Part shown: positions 1 to 32,639 of the stretch, piece after piece
How positions within the stretch are numbered: the first letter of the stretch is position 1
Layout: every line of letters begins with the position of its first letter
Assembly (NCBI GenBank): GCA_037976565.1
Contig: CP137675.1
Coordinates: forward strand, 32,749,820-32,813,819
DNA from: Mesocentrotus franciscanus
Taxonomy: Eukaryota > Echinodermata > Echinoidea > Camarodonta > Strongylocentrotidae
DNA: 64,000 nucleotides
Reading direction: 5' to 3'
Program-made: the position numbers and the translations under genes
The notes under the pieces: generated by a model
Told to the model about the DNA's origin: nothing
Database searches by the model: none
What the model saw: the letters and a program-made list of their open reading frames with translations, nothing else

Positions 1-711
1 AGCATTTTGTTTGTAGGATTGACGGCATAATACGTAATGTACACTTCATGTCGAAACTGAACGTCTTACCACCCCGAAAAATATACATATACATGCTCAC
101 GGAACACGAATGAGTGCTGTCTTTTTTCGGGTTATTTAACTCGATGCTTGTGTACTATACTGCACATTTTATAGGGACCAGACCAGAAGTCAGACGGAAA
201 GAAGTCGAATGTAAACTATAATATCTTATCACAATGCTTTCACATTATTCCATGTCATAGCCTTTCATTAGACAGTCAAAAGTATGAGAACAATGATTCT
301 TAAACTTTAAAATTTTGAAATTAAAACAACAATACCCCCTCACCCTTCTACCGGTCCAAGCACAAAATGCATACTTCACAAAATTGAAGAAATAATTTTA
401 GCTAGCCTGTTCGTAGTTAAACAACAAGTAATGTGCATGAACTTCACATTATTCACATCCATCCAACATTTCATTTGAGATCATACGAATTCATAGATAT
501 AACTTATCGTTGAATACCACATGTACCGTCAACACTACTCACATGGACGAGGTTTATATTGTCAGATATGTAAATCTCCATGAATTGAATCCGCGTCTCA
601 TATGTGTCCTTTACTGTCGACTATAATTGTTTTTTAAACATGTTTGATGTCATGTTGAATGCTAGATACCACATCTATGCTCAACATCATAAATATTGAA
701 GTTTATATTTT
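1..711. other. 3' flank of the MAM receptor gene, no gene seen
   Basis: AT-rich sequence that follows the stop codon of the minus-strand MAM gene. It should contain the 3' UTR, but I do not see a clear AATAAA on the minus strand (TTTATT on the plus strand) here, so the polyadenylation site may lie beyond the left edge of the window. No other open frame or repeat is supported. Confidence 0.5.
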
Positions 712-20479
<19,768 letters not shown>

Positions 20480-20639
20480 CGTGGGGAAGAATTAATCCAT
20501 AAATATCGTTCAGAAGAATGTTGCAATAGGATGATCACATAGACTGTTGTCAGATGCACGATGGGTTAGACAGTAATCACTTTTTAACCGGTCTCTTGTA
20601 TCCTCTACTTGTCCCCAATAGCGTTCGTTGGTGAACTTA

Positions 20640-20880
20640 GAAATTCGAATGGTTATGATGCAGATTGGACCGAGAGCGAGAGTTTCGAGGAAGAAGGGTA
20701 ACGTTGGCAAGCAACCCCCACAATGAAACTATAGCCAGGTCTAGCGTACGTTTGCCCCCTCCCGCTATCGGCCTACAAGGCGATGACGTCATCTATTCGG
20801 ACCGTGTTCTCGCGAGAACCCCGATTACGAGTCCCGCGGCTGAACATGTTTATGGTGTTCTGTTCTAACGCGTATCCGAC
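20640..20880 (-). promoter_or_regulatory. Probable CpG-rich promoter of the MAM receptor gene
   Basis: Lies about 160-400 bases before the start codon and is rich in CpG compared with its AT-rich flanks. It contains a perfect cAMP-response element TGACGTCA (20784-20791) and the 14-base palindrome GTTCTCGCGAGAAC (20806-20819), whose core TCTCGCGAGA is a known element of TATA-less animal promoters. No TATA box is obvious. The transcription start and any upstream 5' UTR splice are unknown. It could also drive a divergent transcript to the right, but no gene is visible there. Confidence 0.6.
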
Positions 20881-22550
20881 ACAAGCCTATGCTTTTACGT
20901 TTTAGGATTCATGTTATCTTCCGTGTGTTAAAATTTTTAATAGAATTGTTTATTTCATTACTTATGTACAATCACTTGAGTATTTTGTTAATATGAAAAA
21001 TATGGAAAAAAGAAAGAAAAAGAAATGTTACTTTGAAATGGACCATTGATGAGACCTATACATGAAGAGCTGGATTTGCATGCTTATATGATGTGAACGG
21101 AGAACGTTAATTTTCAGGGAAAGGAAATAAAATTGAGCTCAATGAATGAGCTTGAGTTGGCTAAGGGTTATCTAAATTGTTTGATCAAAAAAGTCGATTG
21201 GGTGCTGACTTATAAACATGAAAGAAAACGCAACTTGAATGTTGGGCTAATCTCTTAATGACCATCCCTGTCTATTATGTGTCGCATCAATATGGTCAAG
21301 GGTTCATGTCCATATGGTCACGTCTATACGGTCATTGACACAAATGGCCGTGGGCACCATACAATGTTGTGTTCATACATCATAATTATGTCAATAAACT
21401 TTGCAGGAATAATAGTAGGAACGCACTATTGATCTGATCGTTCAATTCAAGGTACTGTCCGTGTGAATGGCAAGTCTGATCATTTAAGCCTGGCTACATG
21501 TATACGGGTTTCCATGCACCTAATGTTTTTTCTCCGTCGATTTTAAAACTGATATAGGCATACCCCCTCCCCTAAAGTAAAAATGAAATGTATTGTTTGT
21601 CTAAGCTAATATACCTGCATTATGCGTTACGACCATGCGACAGCTTTTATTGACTTTGCCTATTTTTTAATTTAATATTATTTAACAAATGCGAAATGAT
21701 ATTACTGTCATAATGATTTTTTGGATTGTCAAATTGACGTATATATAACGTTTATATATTAAAGTATTTCCCCAAAATGCACTCTCGTCTGTTATATGGA
21801 TACTTTTCTTTACATTTCGATAGTCAAAATTTAATGATCCTCAAGACTTAGCTCAGCATTTCATCATTAAATATACAACGTATGCTAAGAAGTACTGTGA
21901 TTTCAATAAATGTTACCTTTAAAAGTGGCGCATAATGATATAACACGGGCAACCTGCTGTTCTAACCCATCGTTGTCTATTAATAGTGTTCAGTTTATTT
22001 TCGGCGCGCCCCCAATCAGAAGGAGAGACAGTTGAAGTTCCCATGATGGTTGAAATCAATTAATTTGAAGGATACTAGTCACCTGATTGAAGTAAATGTC
22101 CTGAAACAGGAGACAGATCATGCCAAATATTGAGTCATGATGGTACGGTGGTCTTCTAATTGGGAGTTTAGATACTTTCCAAATGCCCCATAGGCCTCGA
22201 GGTTCGAGCACATGTTTGTTTGTTTGTTTGTTGTTTATTGTCTTTTCCAAATTAACATTATGAACATGACAGTTTACGTAACTTCATCACTAACGACCGA
22301 AAATAAACATTTCGTATGGATAGAACAAATATTACATCTTTCATTTCGTGATGATTAAATGTAGTCAGAGTGAGCAATGCAACTTTCAAAATAAAAGTGT
22401 TTTAAAAATAGATATATATAAGGAGAGACAGTTCTTCTGAAAAACAACAACAATATTGCTATAGAAAATAATCTTGTAATTGTGTTCTCATTTTCCTATA
22501 CGACTTATTTAACAAGGCGTGCAGACCCATAATCTCATCACCGGGTGACT
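20881..22550. other. Intergenic, nothing identified
   Basis: AT-rich sequence right of the promoter. A (TTTG)n run of about 20 bases sits near 22213-22232. No exon supported. Confidence 0.5.
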
Positions 22551-22554
22551 CAGT

Positions 22555-22915
22555 AACATTGCCTCAGATTCTGAAACAAAATCCTGGACTTGCTCATGCT
22601 GCAATCATAATTATAAACCTTTAGGTCAGTCAGGAATCCCATGACTTTTACAAGCCGATCGCCTGTCTGATTATCAAGATATTTATGATTGGAATTCGAA
22701 ATTTGATTTTTCGTTTTCCTAACGGTTTTCATAGCTACAGTCTACTGGGGAAAATAAGTATGGTAAAACCGGTCACTCAAAGAGTTTTACTTTTTGAGGC
22801 ACTTCATGATAATTTTTAAGCGCAATTTTTTTAGGGCTTCAATATTACACCATATCACAGAATCTGATAACACGTAGGGCCATGCATCTCAAATTTAACA
22901 TTGTTAAACGATGCC
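22555..22915 (-). repeat. Dispersed repeat, copy 1 of an inverted pair
   Basis: About 360 bases that match, as reverse complement, the segment at 60645-61012. Landmarks shared by both: ACAAAATCCTGGA, GTCAGTCAGGAATCCCAT, AAGCCGATCGCC, TTATCAAGATATTTATGATT, ACCGGTCACTCAAAGA and CACGTAGGGCCATGCATCTC. Many scattered mismatches. No open frame is conserved between copies, so it is a non-coding element of unknown class. Confidence 0.85.
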
Positions 22916-24790
22916 TTTAAAAAACATATTGATATCAGAGTAATGATAGTGAACATTTAGAGGACACAAATTGTCTGATCATTTAGTGTATGTTTCAGTT
23001 TGGTATAGACCGGGTAGTCTCTTTTTAGCTCGCCAGCTGTTTTCCGAGAGAGCCTCGTTCTGTCAAGTTTCTCCAATGTGTCTCGAAAGAGTCGATTTCC
23101 CTCTTAAAATTTATGACATCGGTTTTGCGTTGTCGCGCATGTGGTTTAAAAATTATCTACATCTTCAAACCCGTGTCGAAAATTGAGGCCTTGTTTCATG
23201 ACCTCTTTCTTAAAGTAGATTTATCGCAGATGTTGTCTGGAGGACATTTCAAACACCGACACGATCAACAGAAGAGGGAACCCTAAATTCATAATTTCTT
23301 TGCTACATATTTTGATATTGATACATACATTGATTTTCTAAGTATACTTTGTTCAAGATATATTGTAAAACAGCATCTGAGGAACTAACACTTCAACAAG
23401 CTCTGCTTCTAGCTAGTCCCTCCTTTCTCGTGCTATTTCTATTATATTTGTCGTTTCATTGTATATTTTTTGTAATATACGTATTCATTGTATTATGTTT
23501 GCATGAGAAATAAAATCATTTGAATTATAAAAATAAAAATAAACTATTGGGATAAGCAGACACGATCAATGTATAAATATCTTGATAGAAACAAACGCTT
23601 TTCACAGAATCGTGCAAATTACAATTTTCGACATAAAGTCTTCTTTATCTTTGAGCAACATTGTTAAAAAAAACCTGCATGCTTTTTAACATAATGACCA
23701 GTTGTTTTGATCAACAGACAAATTGTCTCATACCAATCATTTTTGAAGTTATATCAATATGGCGCATATCAAATACGTGCGCTGTAAAAGAGAGAAAGAG
23801 AAAGGGAAATACAGAAACAAGATAGAATAGTGATTTTAAACTCGGATTATTCCTGAAGTCTAGAACAGATATGATTGAAAACGTGTTTGAAACTTGCCAA
23901 CAGTGTCAACAATTTTGTTTGTTTAAATGTTTTTTCTTACAGTGTAGTCCAAAGCTCTGCTGACCAAGCTTGAAGAGACCATGGTCCACCAAATGTTGTA
24001 TTTATTCGTGGTTTAGTAAAAAGAGATCTTTGGGAAGATCTGATGTCCGTGTTTGGTGAATTCTGAGAGAATAATACAGTCAAATAAATAAGACTGTTGA
24101 GTATATTGAGTAAATAATTCGGTCAATAAGTAGGAGCCAATCACTTGAGGGACTTAAAGATTATATTTAGAGTTTTTGGAACTCGAACTAAACACAAAAA
24201 CTGCAGAAAGATAGAGTTGTCCTGATATCAGACTGATTCAAGATCACGAGATGGGTTGTTTAAGGATATTAAAGATGTCTGTTTCCGACCGATCACTGCT
24301 TGACCCTTCCTCTAACCAATTATCGAATTCGATTGGGTGAAATCAACTTTCTTTTAGCGGAATGAAAGATGTGGAAGAGGAACTCCCCTCTGAAAAACGG
24401 AAAGGCTCACTTTATTCATCTTTCTGATATCAGAATTCCATACCTTTCTAATACAAATACTGCAAAGGCCTATCTCAAAAATTGTTTTTTCTATCTGTGT
24501 AATCAAATCTCAATCAAAAGTCAAATTGATAAGAATGCAGTTGAAATTCGGTTTTAAATCACCTTGACCTGGATTATAATTGATTTTAAATACCTTTCTT
24601 CTTCGAAACTCTCACTCTCGGTCCAACCTGCATGATAACCATTCGAATTTTAAATAAAGAAATTGAGTAATAATATAATTTTATAAAAGCATAGTCATAG
24701 TTTTTATTGTAATATGATCTTTGTTATGAAGGCATTGATAATTTGTCATAATTACGTTTTTCACGCAATTTGTCAAACACGTGAAGAAAA
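22916..24790. other. Intergenic, LINE-like 3' tail only
   Basis: Around 23380-23540 the plus strand ends TGAGAAATAAAATC followed by AAAATAAAAATAAA, like the 3' end of a non-LTR retroposon. No reverse transcriptase remains upstream. The rest shows nothing. Confidence 0.4.
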
Positions 24791-24793
24791 CAA

Positions 24794-24890
24794 ACTAATA
24801 ATGGGACACCATCGGCACCTTTAGGGGTGCAATGCTGCACCCTTAATGGGTGCCAAAATTAAAGTGCTAGGTGATGGTGTTCCATTAGTA
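24794..24890. repeat. Compact double-hairpin palindrome, 97 bp
   Basis: Outer arms ACTAATAATGGGACACCATC and GATGGTGTTCCATTAGTA pair with each other; between them a second stem GGGGTGCA..TGCACCC and flanking GGCACC/GGGTGCC pair as well. Little loop is left. It resembles a small foldback element. Confidence 0.75.
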
Positions 24891-27800
24891 AAGGTGTAAA
24901 GTTGTACATTATTAATAGTGTTAAGACCAAATTTGTGATTAATCAAAATGCATGTGACCATGATGGATGTGCAAATGAAAAAAAAAAGATTTTTCTTTTG
25001 CTAATTGCAAGGTATATTGATCAAATGCAACAGCTAGAATATCAAAATTGATCACGATATTGCTTTATAAACTCAATATAATCATATCGCAATTTTAGTC
25101 AGCAATTTTCTTCCTTCAATCAGCTATCTAATTCGACATTGTCTATAGCAACTTTCAAGGAAGGAGGAAGGCTTATGTTTCTGTGACAAGTCAGGTTCGG
25201 TCAAAAATCATAAGGAGTGCCGCAAAAAGAGGGTTTGTTCTTCCGTTGAAAGCACAGAACAGAATCCCGAAAAGTATGTGTCTGGCCGTTCACATCCGGA
25301 ACAATGAGCGAGCACTTTCTATACGTATGTCTTCCCAATGTTCATGACATACACTTCACTCCTGAACAGTTTTACATTTTCATCATTAGAGGAGGTTTCC
25401 TGTACAGGTTAAGGAACAGACATTCATAATCTCAGTAATTATTTAAAGAATTTGCTAACCACGGGTATTGTTCTATATGCAGACTCTGTCGTGAGAGTGA
25501 TCGAACTGTTGGTTAATTCTGTCTTGAAACAGTGTGTGATGTGTAAAAAGCCCTTTTTTGTATTTCCTCTCTAAAAAGAATCATCAACTGAACAGAATTT
25601 TGTCTGACAAAAGTTGTCTTTGAGAATTCTTTACCGTAATTCAAGCCTTATCAAGAGGTCATTGATATTATTATAATTGAGGAGTAATTTGAAAGATTTC
25701 TGCGAGGTTCTTCATATTTAATTATAATTTTCTCATAACCTCTTTTTCTTTCTTCCAACTTCTATTTCCAAAGAATGTGAGGGTACAAATGATATCTTAA
25801 TGCTAAACTTTATGGGGTCCTAACAGTTGCAAGCAAATTACAGGACTGAGAAAAGAGGAAAAGGGAAGAGATGATATAGAATAATAATGTATTCTGCTTG
25901 AGGTCATTGTATTGGGGCCAGTTTATAATATGTCACCTACTTTTTAAAAGTGTGGACTTCCCCTTTTTGACACCCCTGGCTGCAGTCAATTTTATGCATA
26001 ACATATTTTAATGAATAACCCATTATTGTACATTAATACTGGTGTTAAATAAAAAAAGAAACTGATGAGGAAGAGTTTGTAAAATGGGATGCATTGTTAC
26101 CCAATATTATAAAACTTAATTAAGTCAATTATCTTAACAATGGTGAACCCACTTACTGCCCCTTATCCACTTAGCGAGGTAAGGCTTCCTGTAGCACCTC
26201 GTTAACTACCACGTGCAAATTAGCTTGAGCAGCTACTGTACATGCACTGCTCCAATTCATCTTAACACATGAATGGCAGAGTCAAAGGAGAGAGGGGAGG
26301 GGGCACACCCTTTACAGGTAAACTCCATTTTCGTACAAGTATGTATTTTTTCTCCTTAAATTGGATCTGGGGGATCAATCAGTGATTATGAAAGCTGTCA
26401 AGAGCAAAACTGAAGATCATTTCAAAGAAAGAAAGATATAATCTTAATAATGTAAAATACCACCTTGCAGCTTCATATGATTATGGAGCTTACATTTTAT
26501 ACTATGTTAAAAGGTCAAACGCGATAATTTAAGCGGTCGTGGAATCAAACAATCTATGCTAAACCGTACCAGAATAACGCCAACTACGGGCGTCAAACAA
26601 TAATTTTTAGGAGGGCGAGGTCAAACAGTTGACCCTGCAAAAGATGCGCATTTAATGTCTTGTTCAATAAAAGGGGTAACTCTCCCGTGTACCCCAAAGA
26701 CTGAAGCCCCCTCTTTCTAACCTAAAGTAGAGCCGTAAAACTGTTTCCTTGTCCATCTGAAGAGTTACACAACGCAAAACACTGATTATGTCGCTATAAT
26801 CGTAATGCTTGGCCAGTGACAGAAACGACTACTTTCATCAAGTAATGTTAAATGCTAACTAACTTCTCATCACCTTCGATGCGAATCCGTTTTCAGTTTT
26901 TCAGAATGAATTTCTGAGGCGCTTACCTGTAGGGCAAAGTGACCGAATGAGGACATTTTTCTTTATTTTACGTGATATTGATTTCACCAAGCAATATCGG
27001 CGTCTTGGATACAATTTTAGCGGGGTTGTTTTTCTTTACAACTGTTGTAATTCCTATTGACAAGATAAAACCAAGGCCGTGAAACAAATAGCAAGAACAT
27101 AAATAACAGTTCTGTGTTTTATTTTATTATTTCGTACTACGCTGTAGTCAGATAGGGCCTAAAAATATGTTGTATTCCCCTTTAGGTGCCAAAACATGGG
27201 TCGGTCGGTCGGAAATCTTTTTTTTTCCCTCTTCCTCTTTGGGCTGTTATTTCTCAGTTTTGAATGCTTTCATTAAACGTTTTTTTTCTTCTAAAAAACG
27301 GAAAAAAAACAAACTCCGTAGATTTCAAGATTTTTGGATCGGTCGCAAAGGGCAATACAACATTTTTTTTAACGCCTAGCTATAGAAATACTCGTGTACG
27401 TTTTTATTTATCTTTTCTACGTTTCGGCTACTTTGGATAGAGATGTAACATTCATGTTCAAGTGGAAATCACAGTTGTAAATTTTACATAGATCTACATT
27501 TGACTGTTTGCATAACGACAGAACCACGCATATAGAAAACTTGGGCCCTTTACTTCATTATATTGTTTTATGTTTATTTTGTATTTATCTATATTTTTAC
27601 GATTTCCTTTTTTTCTTCTTTTTTTCATAGCTTTGAATGTCATGAAACATGTTAAACATAAATACCATTCCTTATCATATTTGTCATTTTAGACCCCGTC
27701 ATAGTTATTGAAGTATCCTTGAAGCCGCTAGCATTCACGATGATGGTGACATTTTAAAGTATATTCCTTTTTAACCCGTTCTTGTCCCCTGAGATGGTGC

Positions 27801-27900
27801 ATGGAGAATGAAAAGGGTGAGATAAGTAGTATGTGATACCCCCTAAGGAGACGACAGGGGTGCACACAGTATCCGCCCGTTGACACGATACAGGGAACTT
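24891..27900. other. Intergenic, nothing identified
   Basis: Long AT-rich stretch without a supportable exon, RNA gene or repeat array. Confidence 0.5.
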
Positions 27901-27999
27901 ACATGCAGAGATGGTTGACTATGCCGATACCGTACCCCACTTCCTCTTCCATCGCACCTTTCCACCCTCCCTGGACGCCCTCCTCTCTCCCTTTCTCTC

Positions 28000-28002
28000 T
28001 TA

Positions 28003-28037
<35 letters not shown>

Positions 28038-28290
28038 TCTTCTTCTTCTTCTTCTTCTCTCTTCCTATATCTGTCTCTGCCTCTTTTCTCTCGGTGTCCG
28101 CCTTTCTCCGAGTCCCTGTGAGCCCTCTCGCGCTTTTCCCAATTTCCTATTTCGTTCTCTTTTCTGTCTGTAAACCATTTTATCGCTTCTCTGTCATATG
28201 TGATCTCCCCCCCCCCTCTCTCTCTCTCCCTCTCTGTCTAATTCCCCTCTCCTCCTCTTTCCATCCCCTCTCCTCTTCTCTCCCTCCAGG
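28000..28290. repeat. CT/TTC-rich microsatellite region
   Basis: (CT)n, (TTC)n and C-rich patches on the plus strand. Long open frames across it are low-complexity Ser/Leu/Pro/Phe and not genes. Confidence 0.85.
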
Positions 28291-28460
28291 GATCTTGGTC
28301 CTATCACCTCGGGTGGTTGTCCGGTCAAACTATTCCTCTCGTTACCTGACCAAGGTGTGATATCTTTGACAGCCATCCCGCCAGAAAATGAACACCATTT
28401 AAAGAGAAGCTTCCTTATTACTCATGAGAATAATGCGGTGTCCTCCAGTATCTGCGTAAT

Positions 28461-28698
28461 CAGTGGCGGATCGTGGGCCCGACCACCAAGAAGGGGATGG
28501 GGGAGGGGGCTCTGGATGTCTTGCGGGCACCGGTATTACTAACCGGTGGAAGAAATGCAAGATAACAAGTCAATCGAGTGAGGGGTGAGTTAAGAATAGT
28601 TCAATTTTTACTTCACGTTGCCCCCACCTCTATTTCCTTCTAAAAGTTACATGTTTTCGACTTATGGGGGGTCACGTGCCTTCGTCGCTACGCCACTG
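28461..28698. mobile_element. hAT-like MITE, about 238 bp
   Basis: Left end CAGTGGCGGATCGTGGGC; right end CGTCGCTACGCCACTG, giving a terminal inverted repeat starting CAGTGGCG. Flanking eight bases are TGCGTAAT and CGCGTTAT (six of eight alike), suggesting an 8-bp target duplication. No coding capacity. Confidence 0.65.
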
Positions 28699-29476
28699 CG
28701 CGTTATGATACAACTGATGAGTTCGTCCATGCTTCTTCGACTTCTATAATTGATAGTTTTATAATTGCTTCCTCTTTCGGATAACTCCAGAGTGAAAAAC
28801 AATCTCGCACTTGAAGATGACTTATAATTATTCCACTAAAGCTTACCGGAATATCAAAAGCAAATAAGAGTGATAAAGTAACACGCCCTCAGAACTCGAC
28901 ACTGGTTGCTGTGTCAATCCTTCATCCATTATTTAGACCATTGACGCCAATTTCAAAGCCTTTTAAGGTATGTGTTAATTCAATTTTAAAGACAAATGAG
29001 TGGAGAGGCGTCAACAAGAAAATAATGAATAGTTGGGGTGTCGAAAGTAAGTTCATTTCAAGTAATAAATATGGGTTCCAAGAGTTTTTAATTTATTGAC
29101 AAGCAGTGGATAATGCTCCAGGAAATTTTGTTTTCCTCAAAATTTTTCAAATTTGCCTATTATACGAGAGTTCTTTTAATTGGTGTGACACTCATATTAC
29201 ACCTCTTGTGACGCCCCTAAGTGACTTCTAAGACTACGCCCAAGCAAGACCCCTAAAATAATCTTTAAGCAATATGCCATCATTTGGCGTCAATTTTTGA
29301 TCCTTTGATTGAGGCGGGGTTTTTTCGTTGAAAACTTGTTTAACAATTTTTAAGGGAAGCTTTCGACATTAGAAGGTAACTTTCATTCATTCATTTTGCA
29401 GTTATTGCTTCTTCTTCTGTTGTAAGATTAGTTTTAGCGGTGATCATGACTCAGTTTTAACTATGTATATTATGCG
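28699..29476. other. Intergenic, nothing identified
   Basis: AT-rich sequence with no recognised feature. Confidence 0.5.
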
Positions 29477-29477
29477 G

Positions 29478-29527
<50 letters not shown>
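29477..29527. repeat. (TTG)n microsatellite
   Basis: Seventeen uninterrupted TTG/GTT units. Confidence 0.95.
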
Positions 29528-30044
29528 AACATACTTTTATGGAACATTTCATTCAAATTTGAATATTTACGCCAATGTAGTGATATGAATATAAATACAT
29601 ATATCTTCAGGCCAAGTAATTTACGTATCTTACATTTTAAATTTTGAACATCTATAAAAGAAGATGAAAGCCATCAGCCTGTGTGGAAGCCAGGCTATAA
29701 GTATGATAATGAACTAACACCACCTGAAGTAATAGGTCAATATCAGACCCATCTAACCTTTTATTTCTCATAATCTTTGTTGATTTTAAAAGCCGAGAAA
29801 TCTCTAAAGGCCTATATCAGTCCTTCCTGATCGCGAATTTTCCTCCGTTCATAAACAGCCTGGGGGCTTGCACGATGACTCCACAGAAATATATAAATCT
29901 AGAGACTGCGGTGACGAGTACTACTCGCTCTGAATGTGACGACAGAATGCTCGGGCTGAAGTTAGCGGGAAGAATAAAATCGGGCATTGAGGGCAATGAT
30001 AGTGTTGAACGGGTTTCTCGAGAGGTTTGGAGAGAGTGAAGGTG

Positions 30045-30045
<1 letters not shown>

Positions 30046-30111
<66 letters not shown>

Positions 30112-30179
30112 GAGAGATAGGGTTAGTGTGTGTATGTGTAAGCGCATGTGCGCATGTGAGAAGGTGTGGGGGTGAGTGT

Positions 30180-30246
<67 letters not shown>
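30046..30246. repeat. Compound (GA)n-(GT)n-(GA)n microsatellite
   Basis: Pure (GA)n to about 30110, a TGTG-rich middle with (GT)n at about 30185-30211, then (GA)n again to 30246. The block from 29528 to 30045 holds nothing else. Confidence 0.95.
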
Positions 30247-30249
<3 letters not shown>

Positions 30250-31183
30250 GAAGAAGAGGAAGGAACGGCATGCCCCACTGATTACAAATATGTTTAAACC
30301 ACATTCTAATATGTGACAGCAAGACATTTTCATGTCTTCCTTGATATTTGATATCATAACATATCTTCATATCCGTGGTGAATATGCTAAAAAGTCGTAC
30401 GCAAATACGTACAATTTGTAATTGTCACACTTTTTTTTTTTTACTAATATAGTTTGAACAAATCAAATGTACTGGCAACATGTATAACATTTGCAAAGGG
30501 GAAATAACCATGTCTGCCTATAGTTCAGCATTTATCATGTTTACGCATAGTTAATGCATTCAATGAATTTTCGCGATCATTTCACAGATTTACTCAGTGT
30601 TTCCTAGAAAATTAATCCCATAATCCCTTTTAAACCTGGCTTAAGATTACAACAAATGAGTAATAGTAATCTATCAACTAAATCCTTTTCCCGGCTACTG
30701 AATGGTTATCAATTTCAGCGAATAGAAATAATCGGGTACGATTTTTTGGAGTGTGGGTTCATGGCATGATTTACACGCTACCATATAAGAAAGGAATTTC
30801 GACGGGCCTTTATAATTTAAATTGAAACAGTCATTCCGTTAAAATAATATCTGAAAGGAAACTTGTGTAGTTTGATAGCAGAATCACGTACGAAATAAAT
30901 TGTAATTTTTTGTCATCATGCAGCTTTGAATTGATCAATTACAGATTCAGAAATAAACCAGAGATCGTCCAGGGCCCAGGGGCATAATAATGTCCATATG
31001 GTTATAATGAAATTCCCTGAAGTCTTCCGAATGTATGTGTTTGCTTGGTGATGTTACCAAGACAAAGGGAAACCCTCGAACCATAATAGCAAAATAACAG
31101 TAATTATGAAGGTGATAGATAGGGTGCTGACCAAGTTTCAACCATGATATTTGCCAAGTTTGCCCTAGGAACAACCAGAGCCA

Positions 31184-31232
31184 TGTCTTATAAAGAGTTG
31201 CGATTATTCGCAACTGTCACTTATAAGACGGG
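31184..31232. repeat. Hairpin repeat remnant
   Basis: GTCTTATAAAGAGTTGCGA pairs with TCGCAACTGTCACTTATAAG (loop TTAT), followed by a GGGGCCC end. A GGGCCC sequence near 30970 may be the other border of the same element. No coding potential. Confidence 0.5.
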
Positions 31233-31412
31233 GCCCAGGTCTCCCATACACGGGTTAACCATAGCTATTATATTGTTAGTAAGGCGAGGCTGGCGTAATC
31301 CTCACCCCTTGCCCCACCCTGAATGTTTCCGTGCCTTCACCCCAGCTTTCCTGTTTTCATGACTTTTTTTCTTTTTTCATCGCCATTATCTTAACTGTCT
31401 TCGCATGCTTTA

Positions 31413-31545
31413 CAGTGGCGTACTCAGAATGTTTTTTTGTTTATACATACGACTTTTTTTTTTTAAGTTCGATTTTTTTTTTCTTTCTGGGCCTCCAACC
31501 AAGGAGGGCATCCGCCGACTCCATCCTTTATTGGATACGCCACTG
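31413..31545. mobile_element. Small CAGTGGCG-type MITE, 133 bp
   Basis: Starts CAGTGGCGTACTC and ends GGATACGCCACTG, the same terminal inverted repeat as the elements at 28461 and 32085. The interior is T-rich. No clear target duplication. Confidence 0.6.
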
Positions 31546-32076
31546 ATTTGCTCCGAAATGTTCTCTGTCGAAAAATTGCCAATGGCTGTAGTTTGTCAAA
31601 AATATAGAGCTATTAGGTAAGCGCTGTAATTTGGTTTTTAGGAAAGTTTAATGGTTGTTAGGGTTAGGTAACTGTTTGATCCAGTGTTGAAGTTAGGAAT
31701 TCGGTCAAAGTAGAAGACAGACCGTGGAGACATTGTGTAGTATGACTGCCATTAAACTAAGAGTTAAAACTCAAAAGAGGTTAATAAACTCGACCATCAA
31801 TCAATCTTATTCTATGACATGAATAAGAAGTGTTCAGTAGAACTGTCAATCATGTATCCTGTTCTCGTACTTCTAATGGGTAGATTCTTGGTCCGTTCCG
31901 CCCATACAGGACTGGTCTAAGTCCTGTAAGATCCGGCACAAGTCTTAATAGATCCGACCACAGGAGAGTTCATTTGAAGAACTTGTCCAGGTCATTGCCT
32001 TGATGCATCGAATAGTTGGTGTCCACTTTTGTTGATACGCTGCTTTATTTTGTTGATTTGTTTGTTTGTTTATGCT

Positions 32077-32421
32077 GACGAACTCGGTGGCGGATCTAGG
32101 GGCCGGGGCCCGGGCCCCCTCCCCTAGAAAAAAAACATGTAAACACACCCTTTTGGGAAAAAAAGAAGATGGGCCCCTCCTGGCGCTCAGGGGTGGTGGT
32201 GAATTTTTTTCAATTTTGAAAGCAAAAAAAATTGTGCTCACTACCCCCTCCCACTGAACCAAAAATCGACCGGCACGATTTCCAAATTTTCAATTTTCGG
32301 AGGCAAAAAAAAAAAATTGCTCACTACCCCCACTGAGCGGAAAATCGGCCGGCACGATTTTTCAATTTTCAATTTTCGGCCCCCTCCCTTGCCGCCGGCT
32401 GGATCCGCCCCTGGACGAACT
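32077..32421. mobile_element. hAT-type MITE with perfect 8-bp target duplication
   Basis: GACGAACT at 32077-32084 and again at 32414-32421 flank an element of 329 bases. Ends are CGGTGGCGGATCTAGGGG and, reversed, CAGGGGCGGATCCAGCC, followed by G/C-rich subterminal sequence. Internally a segment (CACTACCCCC..CACTGA.C..AAAATCG.CCGGCACGATTT) occurs twice, near 32238 and 32320. An 8-bp duplication is characteristic of the hAT superfamily. Confidence 0.8.
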
Positions 32422-32639
32422 TACACCTGTTGATTGCCGTTTTGTTTGTACACTTGTTTTGTTGTGTAATGAATAACTGACGATCATATTGTGCAAGTTA
32501 ACAAGGAAATGAAAAGAAATACTTATCGATCTTGTTACTTTTTTAAATCAATCTCCTGACAATCTCGTTGAAACCTACCATTTTCACATCGATAGAGATA
32601 CTTTAAAGAGATACCTTAAGATGGTGTTAGAGGATTAGC

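Noticed and set aside
27903..28376. 149-codon and other frames across a CT-rich region
   Set aside because: Low-complexity translation of (CT)n and (TTC)n.
29921..30370. 149- and 131-codon minus-strand frames
   Set aside because: Translations of the GA/GT microsatellite (runs of Leu/Ser and Thr/His).
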